From Phocoena phocoena (lineage: Eukaryota; Chordata; Mammalia; Artiodactyla; Phocoenidae): a stretch of DNA of 64,000 nucleotides. Both the position numbers and the translations under genes were made by a program. The stretch spans positions 2,543,001 through 2,607,000 of the forward strand of contig NC_089230.1 in the NCBI RefSeq assembly GCF_963924675.1. The letters run 5' to 3'. Numbering within the stretch: the stretch's first letter is position 1; every line of letters starts with the position of its first letter. The notes beneath the pieces were generated by a model. It searched no databases, was not told where the DNA came from, and worked only from the letters and a program-made list of their open reading frames with translations. Of this stretch, positions 46,605-57,090 are shown piece after piece.

Positions 46605-47319
46605 ATAACATACTTTGATTCCTTTAAGCCTTTACTTTGTATTCTTAACACCAATTTAGGGACGCTGTGACTTGAGTGCCCTGTAAATTCAACCACGGTG
46701 TGTGTGCCTCACGACAGATCCCCAGGGATCTCCTTCACCTGCCTCAGCGGCATCCGGGGCCGTTTCTCTGTGCACCTGCCCTGTAGAGTTTGTTCTGTTT
46801 GCAAAGCAGAACCCACCTGAACATCTCAGCAGCTGTGAGGCTGCAGGCTGGTTTTATTTAGTGTTGATCTTCTGAGTATAAATGGATACACTTAAGAGGT
46901 GTACTGCTTTTCCTTCCTGGAGAATCCCATAAACAAATGTCTCTTTTCAGCATTCTGGTAGCTTCCACACTCCCCATGTTTCCAATGATCTAGAACTCTT
47001 CTCCTTTATTAAAGAAGAAATATTTTTGAAAGCTATTTCAAATACAGATAGATGGCTATACCAAAATTTGGTAATATGTGGTTCTATAAAATCGTTCTTA
47101 CATGCGTTCTTCACATTTATTAACCATGTGCTGTGGGCCAGGTAGCTAGGTATTTCGATAGACTCAGGTCTCAGTAGAGCACAACTGGGACATGCAGCCA
47201 TTGTGGGTGGACGGTTCATGGGCTAACTGCTGCGGCTTCACGTTCAATGCCGTGATAAGAAACAAATGAAGTACTTTGTGCCAGCCAGCGAGGTGCCTGT
47301 CGAGGCAGGGCACCAAACC
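46605..47319. other. Stretch without recognised feature
   Basis: I recognise no gene or repeat. Confidence 0.4.
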
Positions 47320-47600
47320 ACCCTGTGTAGATGAGTCGGGAGAAGAGCAGGACAGGCGGACGCGATGGCATGAGCAAAGGCCCTGAGGCACAGAGGAGAG
47401 TGGGCCTTGGAGATGCGCACCAGTTGTTGGAGGAGGTGGTGCCGAAAACGGAAACTAGAATGTCAGCTAAAATAATACCCACAAAGCGCCACGTGGGACG
47501 TGCATGTCTGAGCCCACGGGACAGGAATCTGGGAGAGCGACGTGCTCAGACTTATGCAGGCAGGTTGGAGGGAGGAGGGTATTTAACGAGGTCACTGTGC
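47320..47600 (-). mobile_element. L2 LINE remnant, antisense
   Basis: 'GCATGAGCAAAGGCCCTGAG' followed by 'gcacagaggagagtgggcctt', and 'CAGACTTATGCAGGCAGGTT' resemble antisense L2 (meaning: aacagcatgtgcaaaggccctgaggc). It is diverged and the ends are uncertain. Confidence 0.5.
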
Positions 47601-48205
47601 TTTTCAGGGAAGAGCTGGAGAGCTGCAGAGGAACGCGGATGAGAATTCAAGACATTTACGGTAGTAACATTATCTTATTGGCATAAAAATATTGGGCCCT
47701 CTAGCTTATGTTTATTAAAGTAAGGATTAAAATAGGGCCATTATTCTCAACTGGATATGGAATCCCATAGCTTCATTTGTGGAAACATGCTACAGGCTTG
47801 TGAGGTAGAAATGACCCCGGCTGTACCGGGGAGGAGGTGAGGGTCCAAAGGCGTCCAGAGCTTTTGCCAAGGTCACGCCGCTGTGTGGCCGAACCACGAC
47901 TGGACCTTGGTAACTGGTTATAATTTCTATTCATTTACCATCTTTTTTTAGTATGTATGCCTGCTGTTTGATATAGAAGAAGCCAAAAAGCTAGGCTGTA
48001 TTGAATTTTGTATGTGGATAGTGGGGATAGAGGAGAGAGTCCACGCTCCAGACATCCACAGGCCTGTGGAAGGTCTGCTGGAAATTCCAGCAGCTAATTT
48101 TGGGTACATACACTTTGGCCAGAAGGAACCATGCTGTAGCCTTAAGTAAAAGATTGATTTGCAAAGTTTGACACGGCCTGCTTGAACTGGTGATCAACCA
48201 ATGAT
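47601..48205. other. Stretch without recognised feature
   Basis: I recognise no gene or repeat. The segment 'TTTTGCCAAGGTCACGCCGC' near 47862-47881 resembles a MIR end but is too short to call. Confidence 0.35.
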
Positions 48206-48214
48206 TAGTAAGAT

Positions 48215-48420
48215 TTTTTTTTTTTTTGCGGTACACGGGCCTCTCACTGTTGTGGCCTCTCCCGTGGCGGAGCACAGGCTCCGGACGCGCAGGCTCAGCA
48301 GCCATGGCTTATGGGCCCAGCGGCTCCGCGGCACGTGGGATCCTCCCGGAACGGGGCACGAACCCGTGTCCCCTGCATCGGCAGGCGGACTCTCAACCAC
48401 TGCGCCACCAGGGAAGCCCC
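48215..48420 (-). mobile_element. CHR-type tRNA-Glu SINE, short form, antisense
   Basis: T run (A tail), body 'GGCTCCGGACGCGCAGGCTC' and reversed head 'CTGCGCCACCAGGGAAGCCC'. The 9-bp duplication TAGTAAGAT lies at 48206-48214 and 48421-48429. Many CpG are intact, which points to a fairly recent copy. Confidence 0.95.
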
Positions 48421-48582
48421 TAGTAAGATATTTTTAAACATCCATTTGGTCTTTACCATTTTGGTGTCGTGTTGACCCAGCGCTGGTATCGGACCGTCTG
48501 GCTCTCCCCAGGTCTAAACCCAGAGCGAACACTCTCACCTTAAAGATCTTCCTGCGGCTGATGGCTTGGATTGTTGCTGCCT

Positions 48583-48804
48583 CCGTTCAGTCACGGGGGT
48601 GACCGTGAAGCAGTGACCCTTTCGCCCTACCTTCCCCTGCCAAGCACGGCCAGCCCACCGTTCAGTCACGGGGGTGACCGTGAAGCAGTGACCCTTTCGC
48701 CCTACCTTCCCCTGCCAAGCACGGCCAGCCCACCGTTCAGTCACGGGGGTGACCGTGAAGCAGTGACCCTTTCGCCCTACCTTCCCCTGCCAAGCACGGC
48801 CAGC
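48583..48804. repeat. 75-bp tandem repeat, three identical copies
   Basis: Units start at 48583, 48658 and 48733. All three agree at every base that can be compared; the third stops three bases short. Each unit has a hairpin-prone TCACGG...CCGTGA stem with a six-base loop and keeps five CpG. Because 75 is a multiple of three, every frame repeats a 25-residue unit. This gives long open frames on both strands (171 aa plus, 113 aa minus) without implying a protein. Confidence 0.97.
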
Positions 48805-49940
48805 ATGACTGTGCAACCCCGAGGAAGCAGAAACGCCAAGATGAGCCCAGGTGCCTCCCTCGTCCACCACAACCACTGGGACAGCCAGAACTCTGGAGAG
48901 CCACAGCTACTGTCTCTCTGCATTAGCCAGCCCAGCCGGGAGTTCAGAGACCTCACCCTGCAGTCCTCATGGGACAGTCCCTCGATGACCTCCTGCGTTT
49001 TCCCACCCTGGTGCTGGGTCGCGAGCGCACAGCAGAGCGGAGATCAAAGCAGCATGACTGCAGTGTTGTTGATCCATACGTGGTAACACAGTCAGGACCG
49101 TCCAGCCTGAACTGATAGCCGTGGAGGGAAATGAATGGGACGCCCCTTGACAGGTGTAGGAATCCCGTTGATACACCTGTTGGCACGGTGGGCTTCCAGG
49201 GGGGTTCCGCCACGGACAGGAAGCGTCCTCTCATCCTCCCACATCCTAAGCCTGTGTGTCCAGTTTTTCCTTACACAACTGCGTAGGTGACAGAGAAGAG
49301 TGTGTAAGACGAGCCAAGCTGGGCATCTTTGGTGGTCGTGTGGCCGCGATTTGGGGTTCAGACACTTGCTCTTGATCTCAGAAAGCAAACTGGTAGCGAG
49401 CTGTGAGGACACACCTGGAAATCGGTCCCAGCTCGAGGTTTGCTTCTGGTGCTCTTCTGCACGTGCTGTTGTGTGGATGGCATTGGACCCAAGTTCAAGA
49501 GCCTGGGCTCCGTCCCCAGATGGTCTTAAATGTACCAGGGTCCTTAAGCCTCGGGTTCTTCATGTGCAAAATAAGACATTTGGCGAAAGCAGTGGGTCCC
49601 AGCCTTCTAATCATCTTTGTCCTTACGTTTCCATGTTTTCTAAGACTTTTGTATCAAAACTAATAAGCAAAATATATTTTCAGAGGACTTCTATTATTCA
49701 AACACATAACTGCCAAATTCTGATCAGGATAAGTCAACCAGTTGTATCGTGCCAAGTAGCTATAACTGTAGCCAAAAGCATGGAGACTTATCTCTTTTGT
49801 CAGTTTTATCATAGGAAAAAGTTTTATAAGAGGCTTTTCAAAATTTGAAAATCTGGGAACACGATTATTCCTTAAGAAGGCCACAGGGATCCCAAGAATA
49901 ACATTCTTTGTCAGGTTTCTAAAGCTTCTTCTGGTGTCAG
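48805..49940. other. Stretch without recognised gene
   Basis: No gene or repeat recognised. A 182-aa plus-strand frame at 49300-49848 has no domain that I know. Confidence 0.4.
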
Positions 49941-49951
49941 AATTCTATGAT

Positions 49952-50080
49952 TGAGGGACTTCTGTGGCGGTCCGGTGGTTAAGACTCCACGCTTCCACTG
50001 TAGGGGGTGCGGGTTTGATCCCTGGTCCGGGAACTAAGATCCTGCATGCCACGCAGAGCAGCCAAAAAAAAAAAAAAAAA
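49952..50080 (+). mobile_element. CHR-type tRNA-derived SINE, short older form
   Basis: Head 'GAGGGACTTCTGTGGCGGTC', then 'GGTTTGATCCC' as B box, 'CCGGGAACTAAGATCCTGCA' and a tail of about 18 A. The 11-bp duplication AATTCTATGAT lies at 49941-49951 and 50081-50091 without mismatch. Confidence 0.95.
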
Positions 50081-50124
50081 AATTCTATGATCAGTGCAAA
50101 AAAACCCAAAAGATCTTATTATTT

Positions 50125-50205
50125 TCAAAAAAAAATTTAATACAGCAGGTTCTTATTAGTTATCCATTTTATACATATTAGTGTATATATGTCAATCCCA
50201 AAAGG
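50125..50205 (-). mobile_element. L1 LINE 3' UTR fragment, antisense
   Basis: 'CAGCAGGTTCTTATTAGTTA' followed by 'tccattttatacatattagtgtatatatgtcaatccc' is a cetartiodactyl L1 3' UTR piece, antisense. It borders directly on an older L1 tail. Confidence 0.7.
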
Positions 50206-50214
50206 CCTTATTTT

Positions 50215-50815
50215 TTAGAGCGGATTTAGATCACAGCAAGGCTGAGAGGAAGGTGCAGAGGTTTTCGACATGCCCGCTGCCTTCAGTCACGTACAGCCTC
50301 CTCCACTGGTAGCATCCACATCAGTGTGAGCTGATGGACTTCCATCGACACACCGTACTCCCCAGAGCCCATAGCGTGCCAGTTACCCGGAGTCCATAGC
50401 CCACAGCTGATGGACTTCCATCGACACACCGTACTCCCCAGAGTCCATAGCGTGCCAGTTACCCGGAGTCCATAGCCCACGGCTGATGGACTTCCATCGA
50501 CACACTGTACTCGCCAGAGTCCATAGCGTGCCAGTTACCCGGAGTCCATAGCCCACGGCTGATGGACTTCCATCGACACACTGTACTCCCCAGAGCCCAT
50601 AGCGTGCCAGTTACCCGGAGTCCATAGCCCACGGCTGATGGACTTCCATCGACACACCGTACTCCCCAGAGCCCATAGCGTGCCAGTTACCCGGAGTCCA
50701 TAGCCCACAGCTGATGGACTTCCATCGACACACCGTACTCCCCAGAGTCCATAGCGTGCCAGTTACCCAGAGTCCATAGCCCATTGGGGTTCGCTCTCGG
50801 TGTTGCAGTCTATTA
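50215..50815 (-). mobile_element. Old L1 3' UTR, antisense, with an expanded internal repeat
   Basis: 'CTGAGAGGAAGGTGCAGAGG', 'CATGCCCGCTGCCTTCAGTC', 'GTACAGCCTCCTCCACTGGT' and, after the repeats, 'TTGGGGTTCGCTCTCGGTGT' are in the order of an old antisense L1 tail (meaning: aaggtacagagatttcccatatac ... tagcctcccccat ... ttagggttcactcttggtgttgtac). The part between is expanded sixfold, as the next entry describes. Confidence 0.75.
50330..50785. repeat. 76-bp minisatellite, six copies, inside an L1 tail
   Basis: Units begin with GCTGATGGACTTCCATCGAC at 50330, 50406, 50482, 50558, 50634 and 50710, always 76 bp apart. Copies differ by a few transitions (CCC or TCC before ATAGCG, ACACCG or ACACTG). 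Each unit contains GAGTCCATAG or GAGCCCATAG and a second GAGTCCATAGCCCA, so it has an internal partial duplication. The unit matches L1 3' UTR sequence (meaning: ctgatgaacctacattgacacatc ... agtccatag), so the array grew from the L1. Confidence 0.97.
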
Positions 50816-50851
50816 AAATTAGTAAAATTTTCAAGGTATAAAGATAAACTC

Positions 50852-51260
50852 GATGGACGGATGGGTAGAGAAGATGTGGTACGTATGTACAGTGGCATGT
50901 TGCTCAGCCACAGAGAGGAACACAGTTGGGTCATCTGTAGAGACGTGGATGGAGCTAGAGGCTGTCCTGCAGAGCGAAGTGAGTCGGAAAGAGAAAAACA
51001 AGTATCATATATTAACGCATATATGTGGAACCTAGAAAAATGGTACAGATGAACTGGTTTACAGGGCAGAAATAGAGACACAGATGCAGAGAACAAACGT
51101 ATGGACACCAAGGGGGGAAGGTGGCAGGGGGAGGTGGTGGTGATGGGATGAACTGGGAGATTGGGATTGACATGTATACACTGATGTGTATAAAATGGAT
51201 AACTAATAAGAACCTGCTGTATAAAATAAATAAATAAAATTTTTTAAAAATTAAAAAATA
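50852..51260 (+). mobile_element. L1 LINE 3' end, sense, 5'-truncated
   Basis: It starts in the end of ORF2 ('AGAAGATGTGGTACGTATGT', 'ACGTGGATGGAGCTAGAGGC', 'GAAGTGAGTCGGAAAGAGAA') and runs through the 3' UTR ('GGATAACTAATAAGAACCTG') into an AAATAAATAAATAAA tail. Eight-base repeats ATAAACTC at 50844-50851 and 51261-51268 flank it, a plausible target duplication. It lies next to the older L1 tail in opposite orientation. Confidence 0.85.
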
Positions 51261-51268
51261 ATAAACTC

Positions 51269-52574
51269 ATTACTGTTATACTTTGGGGAAGGATGAAGCC
51301 AAAATGGAAAAGGAAAAGTTGACTTTTGTGTAGGCACCACTGTCTCAGGCCCAACGTTATGAAATTGGGAAATGAAGTCCTATTCTGGAAAGTAAGGGGG
51401 TCAAATGAGGACCGCATCCCCTCATCGCATCTCTCTGCCTAACCCGTGCGCTCGGCGCCCGCGGCGGGAGGGGCTCAGTGCAGGGGACGGGACGCCAGGG
51501 CGGGAAGCCCAGGCTGCTGGGGGTGGGTCTCGTCCAGCTGGAGACACGCCAGTGAGCGAAACCGTTGAGGTGGGAGGAGCGCCGGGTGAGGAAGGGTCGA
51601 GAAAGGCGGCCCTGGACGAGGGGAGGCGAGCGGCCTCCCAGAGGAAGCTGTGCTGAGCCGAAGCTGGTGGCAGGGCCTCCAGGGAGTGGACGGGGCCCCA
51701 GGAGGTGCAGGTGGAACGTGGTGACTTGAGACCTGCGAGAACTCAGACTCCCCAGAGCGTGAGTGGTGAGGGGAGTTGAGGCTGGGAAGGAAGGTGGGAT
51801 GCGGGTTTGGGAGACGCCTCCTAGATGGCAACGTGGTACAGGGTTCAGGTGGGGGCAGAGAAGAGCCGGGGCCAGGGAGGCTGGGGGCCTGGAGAGCAGA
51901 CAGGGACAGCCTGTTTGCAGTCAGTGTGGGTGTCCAGAGCTGGGTATGTGTTTCATAAGGCTCAGGGACCTCCCTGCAGAGTTACTTTCCCTTAAACCCC
52001 GGGATAAAGTAAGGAAGGCGCGGGCCCACGGGGGCGGCTGCAGCAGCATCACCGACCAGGCTGGTGAGGCCGCCAGCTCAGGCGGGGACCAGGCCTGGCC
52101 GTGGCCAATCTGTGCCCTCGGGCTGTGCTTGAAGGGCTCACAGAGGCCGCAGCGCCGCTCTCAGGCTCCCGGTGCTTCTGTCGGCAGGACCGTGGACTCA
52201 GAACACCAAGCGGTACACTTTGCAGAGGGAGGAGAGGATGGTGAGACGCCTCCCCTGTGACCTGTCGGAAGGAGCGTCGTGGCTGGAGCCCAGGGCTGTC
52301 TGTGTCCTGGGAGCAGCGGCATCAGCTCCGAGCCCCGCAGGCTGGCTCACGAGGCCGTGAAGGTCGGTGAAGCCCGTGGCCCGTGCCCTGTCTCTGTCGG
52401 GACAGACACCGCCACACAGCATCGAAGGGACACCTGCTTAGCAGGCTGATTCCGTGACCAAATCCTGGCAACTCCCCTTTTCCTGCCAACCGTCTCAATC
52501 CCACCAGCTCAAAGTCTTCAATCTTTGGCTGAAATTTGGCTTTAAAATCAGATCAGGATTTGAACTCTGATTTT
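51269..52574. other. GC-rich stretch without recognised gene
   Basis: G-rich and CpG-containing, without a recognised gene or repeat. Frames up to 165 aa (plus, 51763-52260) are low-complexity and have no domain. Confidence 0.4.
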
Positions 52575-52710
52575 GTATTCACTAACTGCGAAGTGACTTA
52601 TTTGCTCTTACCCTCAACTTCCAAATCTGCGAAATGGAGCCTCTGCCCCTGGGGTGGTCATGAGGATTATGTGATTTAAGGAGAGTGAAGCCTGCCGTTT
52701 GCACCCCAGA
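52575..52710 (+). mobile_element. MIR SINE remnant, sense
   Basis: 'CAACTTCCAAATCTGCGAAA' followed by 'tggagcctctgcccctggggtggtcATGAGGATTATGTGATTTAA' follows MIR (meaning: cctcatctgtaaaatggg ... gttgtgaggattaaatgag). Confidence 0.7.
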
Positions 52711-53009
52711 TCTAGGAGGTGCTGTCAGTTGTAACGTCTCCTCTTTTCCTAGTCCAGCCACCGTGGAATAATCTCTCACAAATACCATGTAACAGGCCAT
52801 TTTCTTCTTCTGTAGGTTCTGAAATATAATATACAAAATTGTAATTTTAATTTAGAAATAGACAAAATTTTGGAAATTGAATGTGACTCAACCTAATAAT
52901 TTATTATACCATTCAAGGTTCTTTACCGATGGCTTTGCAATTCCTATTCTTAAACAAGTAAAACACAATGGAACAAAATAAAACAAAAGGGGGTGTATGT
53001 GCGTAAGTA

Positions 53010-53056
<47 letters not shown>

Positions 53057-53454
53057 TAATCTCTCAAGGACAGGCCCTTTAAAGCATCTTTTAAAGTCCA
53101 CGTTTGATACTGAGTATTTGTATGAGTGGTTCTAAGAACATTTTATTCGTAAGTGAATATCCCAAACATTGGCTGTGACTCTTGTCTCTCTTAAACTGTG
53201 TTTATTTTCCATTTGCTGGTGGCACTGGGCTTTGTAGGAAGAGGCATAATGCCTTGTTTGTTGCCAAGGTTTACTCAGAGTGACGGCCAGTAGAGACAAA
53301 AACAGAAACATCATGGTGATGTTCATTATGGCCTTGGAAGCTGAACAGAACAAGGGAAATTAAATCAAGTCCAAGCGTGATGCTAAAAGGAGTGGCCTGC
53401 ACCATTTGCTACGTGCAGATGGACAAGTAAGATGCTAAGAGTTTCCTCTATAAA
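52711..53454. other. Stretch with GT microsatellite, otherwise unrecognised
   Basis: Apart from the GT run I recognise nothing. A 73-aa minus-strand frame (53132-53353) has a hydrophobic, signal-peptide-like start and is discussed as a weak candidate. Confidence 0.4.
53012..53054. repeat. (TG)21 microsatellite
   Basis: Forty-three bases of uninterrupted TG alternation. Confidence 0.95.
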
Positions 53455-53615
53455 TAGAAAGTTTACAAAGCATTTTCAACCATTACTGAACTTTCCAGAA
53501 AACCTATGAGTTGGGTAGAGCTTGTCCTGTTTTACGGGTAATAAAACTGAGACATCTCTCGTCCGAGTAGTCTGTTTAAAGACCCACAGCTGACGGATCA
53601 CCAGTTCAGAGCTTA
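53455..53615 (-). mobile_element. MIR SINE remnant, antisense
   Basis: 'AAGCATTTTCAACCATTACT' and, farther on, 'CTGTTTTACGGGTAATAAAA' followed by 'ctgagac' and 'AAAGACCCACAGCTGACGGA' follow antisense MIR (meaning: ttttacagatgaggaaactgagg ... aggtcacacagctgg). Confidence 0.6.
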
Positions 53616-54284
53616 AAGGCCGGCCCGGACAGGGAATCTGCCGTTCGCTGGTACTGAATTCCTCCCTTTCAGCAGTGAATGCGTACAGCGCCACATGCCG
53701 GTTTCCTGGGCGCTCAAGCCAGTCGCCGTGGCCGTGTTCCCGTTCTGTCTGCGGGGACTCTCCTCCCCCCTGCCACCCCCTCCTCCAAAGCCCTTTCAGG
53801 AGGAGGTGAGGACCTCCAGCACCTGCTTCTCGTCCAGGTGCCGTTCTAGGTGATCCAGGTTCCTTGAAGGACAGTGGGAATCATTATTCTAACCATCCAG
53901 AAAAGAAGGTACTCCTTTTGGAGCAACAAAGGGGGGGTGCCCCTTTCATGCCCCCCATCCTTTGGGGCATCCCTGGAGCACCCCTCAACATGGTGGGGAA
54001 GCCACCTGGTCTCTGCGTTTTCAGGGGTGAACTCTGGGTTTTGGGGGTGAGGTGGGAAGCAGGGGCTCTGAGCATCACAGCTGCAGACTGCAAGGCCCTC
54101 CTACTCCCCCAGAGCTGTCTTTACAGACTGCGTCAATAGCTCCCCGGTGAAGCCTAGCGTGTCAGAGGAAAGATTTCATTCTTACGGGCAAGTCCAGAGA
54201 GGACGGTTATCCATCGGTTTTTGTTTCATGACAGTGTTTCAGTTCAGATCCCTGGTGGGGAAGCAGTGGACATGCCAGTTTTCT
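53616..54284. other. Stretch without recognised feature
   Basis: I recognise no gene or repeat. Confidence 0.4.
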
Positions 54285-54289
54285 GTTAA

Positions 54290-54693
54290 TGTACTATTCT
54301 CCTCCGGCTGCCATAGCAAAGTGCCTCAGACTGGGCGGATAAAACAGCAGACGTTTATTTCTCGAAGTTCCAGAGGCTGCAAGTCCAAGACCAAGATGTC
54401 GGCAGGGTTGGTTTCTTCTGAGGCCTCTCTCCTCCGCTTGCAGTCGGCCACCTTCCTGTTGCCCCTCCTCATGGCCATCCCTCTGTGCAACAGCGTCCCT
54501 GGTGTCTGGGCCCAGATTTCCTCTTCTTATAAGGACACCGGTCAGATGGGGTCAGGGCCCACCCTAGGGGCCTCATTTTAACTTAATCACCTCTTTAAAG
54601 GCTCTATCTCCAAATACCGTCACATTATGAGGTCCTGAGAGTTAGAACTTCAACATCTGAATTTGAGAGATGGGTGCAATTAAGCCCATAACA
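54290..54693 (-). mobile_element. MLT1-like solo LTR (ERVL-MaLR), 404 bp, antisense
   Basis: It starts TGTACTATTCTCCTCCGGCT and ends TTAAGCCCATAACA, the ends of a MaLR LTR read backwards. Landmarks such as 'GGCAGGGTTGGTTTCTTCTG', 'TCCTCTTCTTATAAGGACAC' and 'CCTCATTTTAACTTAATCAC' are in order. Flanks GTTAA (54285-54289) and GTTAC (54694-54698) agree at four of five bases, fitting a worn 5-bp duplication. There is no internal retroviral region. Confidence 0.9.
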
Positions 54694-54698
54694 GTTAC

Positions 54699-55689
54699 TT
54701 TTGTTTAGTGGGTTGTGATGAAATGTTGGATTTATACGCAAAATCAGAGAGCCCAGGTATGTGCTACACGAGTCACATTTCTGTGCCCCCAACGCTGTGT
54801 CTGGTTACACTCACATGCATTCAGTGATGTCGCTGTGTTAAGCTTGTTTTCTGTTTGCTTCCACGTTTACACTGAGTGCAGTGAGCCAGGCAGGCACAGA
54901 TGGTTCTGCATGAGGATGGGCTGGTTCCAGACGGAATATTTGTTCACCTGTTGTGCTTACATTAAGAAATCAGTCTTTTGTATTTCATTTCTGGTCTCTT
55001 TCCATATTTCTGCATGCCCGGACCTGGTGTTAATTGATTGATGTTGATACATAAACAGCCCCTCATAATGCTAAGTGACGCTTTCCAAATATGGAAACAG
55101 GGAGGTTGGGCTTGCAGGCAGAGCTGTTCCTACAGCCCCACCCCCGAAAGCAGACAACTCACTGGAGTCCTGTAATCTGCAATCTGACGAGTCTCCGTAT
55201 CCCCGGAGCCAGCCATCTCTCACCACTGCTGCATCAGATGTGGCCACTGCCTGCCCACTGAGAGCTAAATTACCTCCCCCAAAAGCCTTCACCCCAACTT
55301 TGCGTCACATATTAGAATGGCAACATCCCAGAAAGAGGAGGACCAAAGAATTAAACTCATGTGAAGCAATGAATTGTACAGCAGCGATAATCTTAAAAGA
55401 GAAAAGAGTAATTTGGTAAAATCTAAGGTGTTTGTAATCTTAAGATAGTAAATAGTTAGAAATATTTGTAAGATGGTAAAGAAAACCTGTCTTCTTCACA
55501 TAAGGCAGCACTGTTAAGTCGGGAACAAGGCAAGGATTCCCACAAACCCCACGAAGAATTCGTGTCGGTGAGGTGCCGCACGGGGTGTAACAGCCTGAGG
55601 ACTACCTCAAAATCCTCAAAATTGGGGGAGATATATACGATCAATAAGTCATGTTGGAAAGTTGAGTATGAGTCATGAAGACCCTCACT
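54699..55689. other. Stretch without recognised gene
   Basis: I recognise no gene or repeat. Short frames overlap on both strands (108 aa plus at 54715-55041; 114 aa plus at 55075-55419). Confidence 0.4.
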
Positions 55690-56770
55690 TTATTATGTGC
55701 TCCAAAACCAACTCCAGACGGGCTATAGTTAAAGAGAAATTACTAAATCATAAAGAAATGAAAATATGGTTGAGTATTTAACTGATCTCAGAATGGGTAA
55801 GGGCTTTCAAAGCATATAATGGAAAGGGAGGAAAAAATCTCACAAAAAGACATCATTTGATTTGACTTACTAAAATATTGAGAACTGAATAATTTGATAT
55901 TATATGTTAAATTTTATAAATAAGATGATAAAGCAATAGACTAGGAAAATATATATACCCAAACTTTGATAAAGGGCTAATTCCTTAATATATAAAGAAC
56001 TCTTGGAAAATAGTGAGAAAATACTAACTTGCCAATAGAAAAAATGGGCCAATGATATGCATATACTTTACAAAATAAAAAAATACAGCCGCCAATTTTT
56101 TTAAACATTACTAATACTGAAAAAATGCAAAATAAAATAGTAAGCAATTTTAAAAATATTTATTTATTTATTTGGCTGCGTCAGGTCTTAGTTGCGGCAC
56201 ATGGGATCTTCATTGCAGCACGCGGGCTTCTCTAGTTGTGGCGCACAGGCTCCAGAGCACGCGGGCTCAGTAATTGCGGTGCGTGGGCTTAGTTGCCTCA
56301 CGTCATGTGGGATCTTAGTTCCCTGACCAGGGATTGAACCCACATCCCCTGCATTGGAAGGCGGATTCTTAACCACTGGACCACCAGGGAAGTCCCAATA
56401 AATGATTTTTGACCTTGCAAATTGGCACTTTTTTAAGGGCAATACTTACTACTAGTAGGTGTTCTTTGAGTGATGTGGTTTAGCTCTGCTGTGGAGCGTG
56501 AATTGATTCAGCTTTTGGAAAACAACTTGACATATGTATTATTAACCTCAAAATTTTTGTGATTTTTAACTCAGTATTCCAACTTGTAGGAAAATATTCT
56601 AAGAAAATAAGACGTTAATTAATGATTTATGTTCAAGAATACTCCTTGCAGTATTATTTTTAACTTAAGAAATAAAACAATGGGGAAATGATCAAACTGC
56701 ACTACCCCATATCATGATACGATGATGAAACCATTAGAAAGCCTGTGGAAATGCCTGTTACACAGTCAGG
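55690..56770 (+). mobile_element. Old L1 ORF2 3' part, sense, split by a SINE
   Basis: 'TTCCTTAATATATAAAGAAC', 'GCCAATAGAAAAAATGGGCC', 'ATTTTTGACCTTGCAAATTG' (after the SINE), 'GCTTTTGGAAAACAACTTGA' and 'AATACTCCTTGCAGTATTAT' follow the 3' part of L1-type ORF2 in order. It is heavily mutated. The SINE at 56150 interrupts it, so the L1 is older than the SINE. Confidence 0.75.
56150..56396 (-). mobile_element. CHR-type tRNA-Glu SINE, intermediate length, antisense
   Basis: AAATATTTATTTATTTATTT start (the A-rich tail), body with 'AGTAATTGCGGTGCGTGGGC', reversed head 'CTTAACCACTGGACCACCAG' followed by 'ggaagtccc'. It lies inside an older L1. I could not fix the target duplication because both ends are AT-rich. 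Confidence 0.9.
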
Positions 56771-57054
56771 CTTGAAAACTGAATGTCCTGTAAAGCCTTA
56801 GTTTGGTGGGTGTTCTCCTATTATACACTCTCATGTCACCCAAATTGTTCTTTGCGACACTTGACCTCTTGTGATTAAACCATTAATTGTGAAAATAATT
56901 GTTTGTGCTTTTCCAGATAGAATTTATGCTCCTGAGGTAGGAACTCTATTTATTTTAGTTGTACCCCCAGGAAGGATATTCCCAGCATGCTGTGTTGTGT
57001 GTTAGGCAGGCACTCAAATATTTGTTCAATAATCTCTCTCTTTCTCTCTGGCAG

Positions 57055-57090
<36 letters not shown>

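Noticed and set aside
48571..49086. 171-aa plus-strand frame with a repeated 25-residue unit
   Set aside because: The repeat comes from the 75-bp tandem array, whose length is a multiple of three. The opposite strand also gives a repeated open frame, so openness is not evidence of coding.
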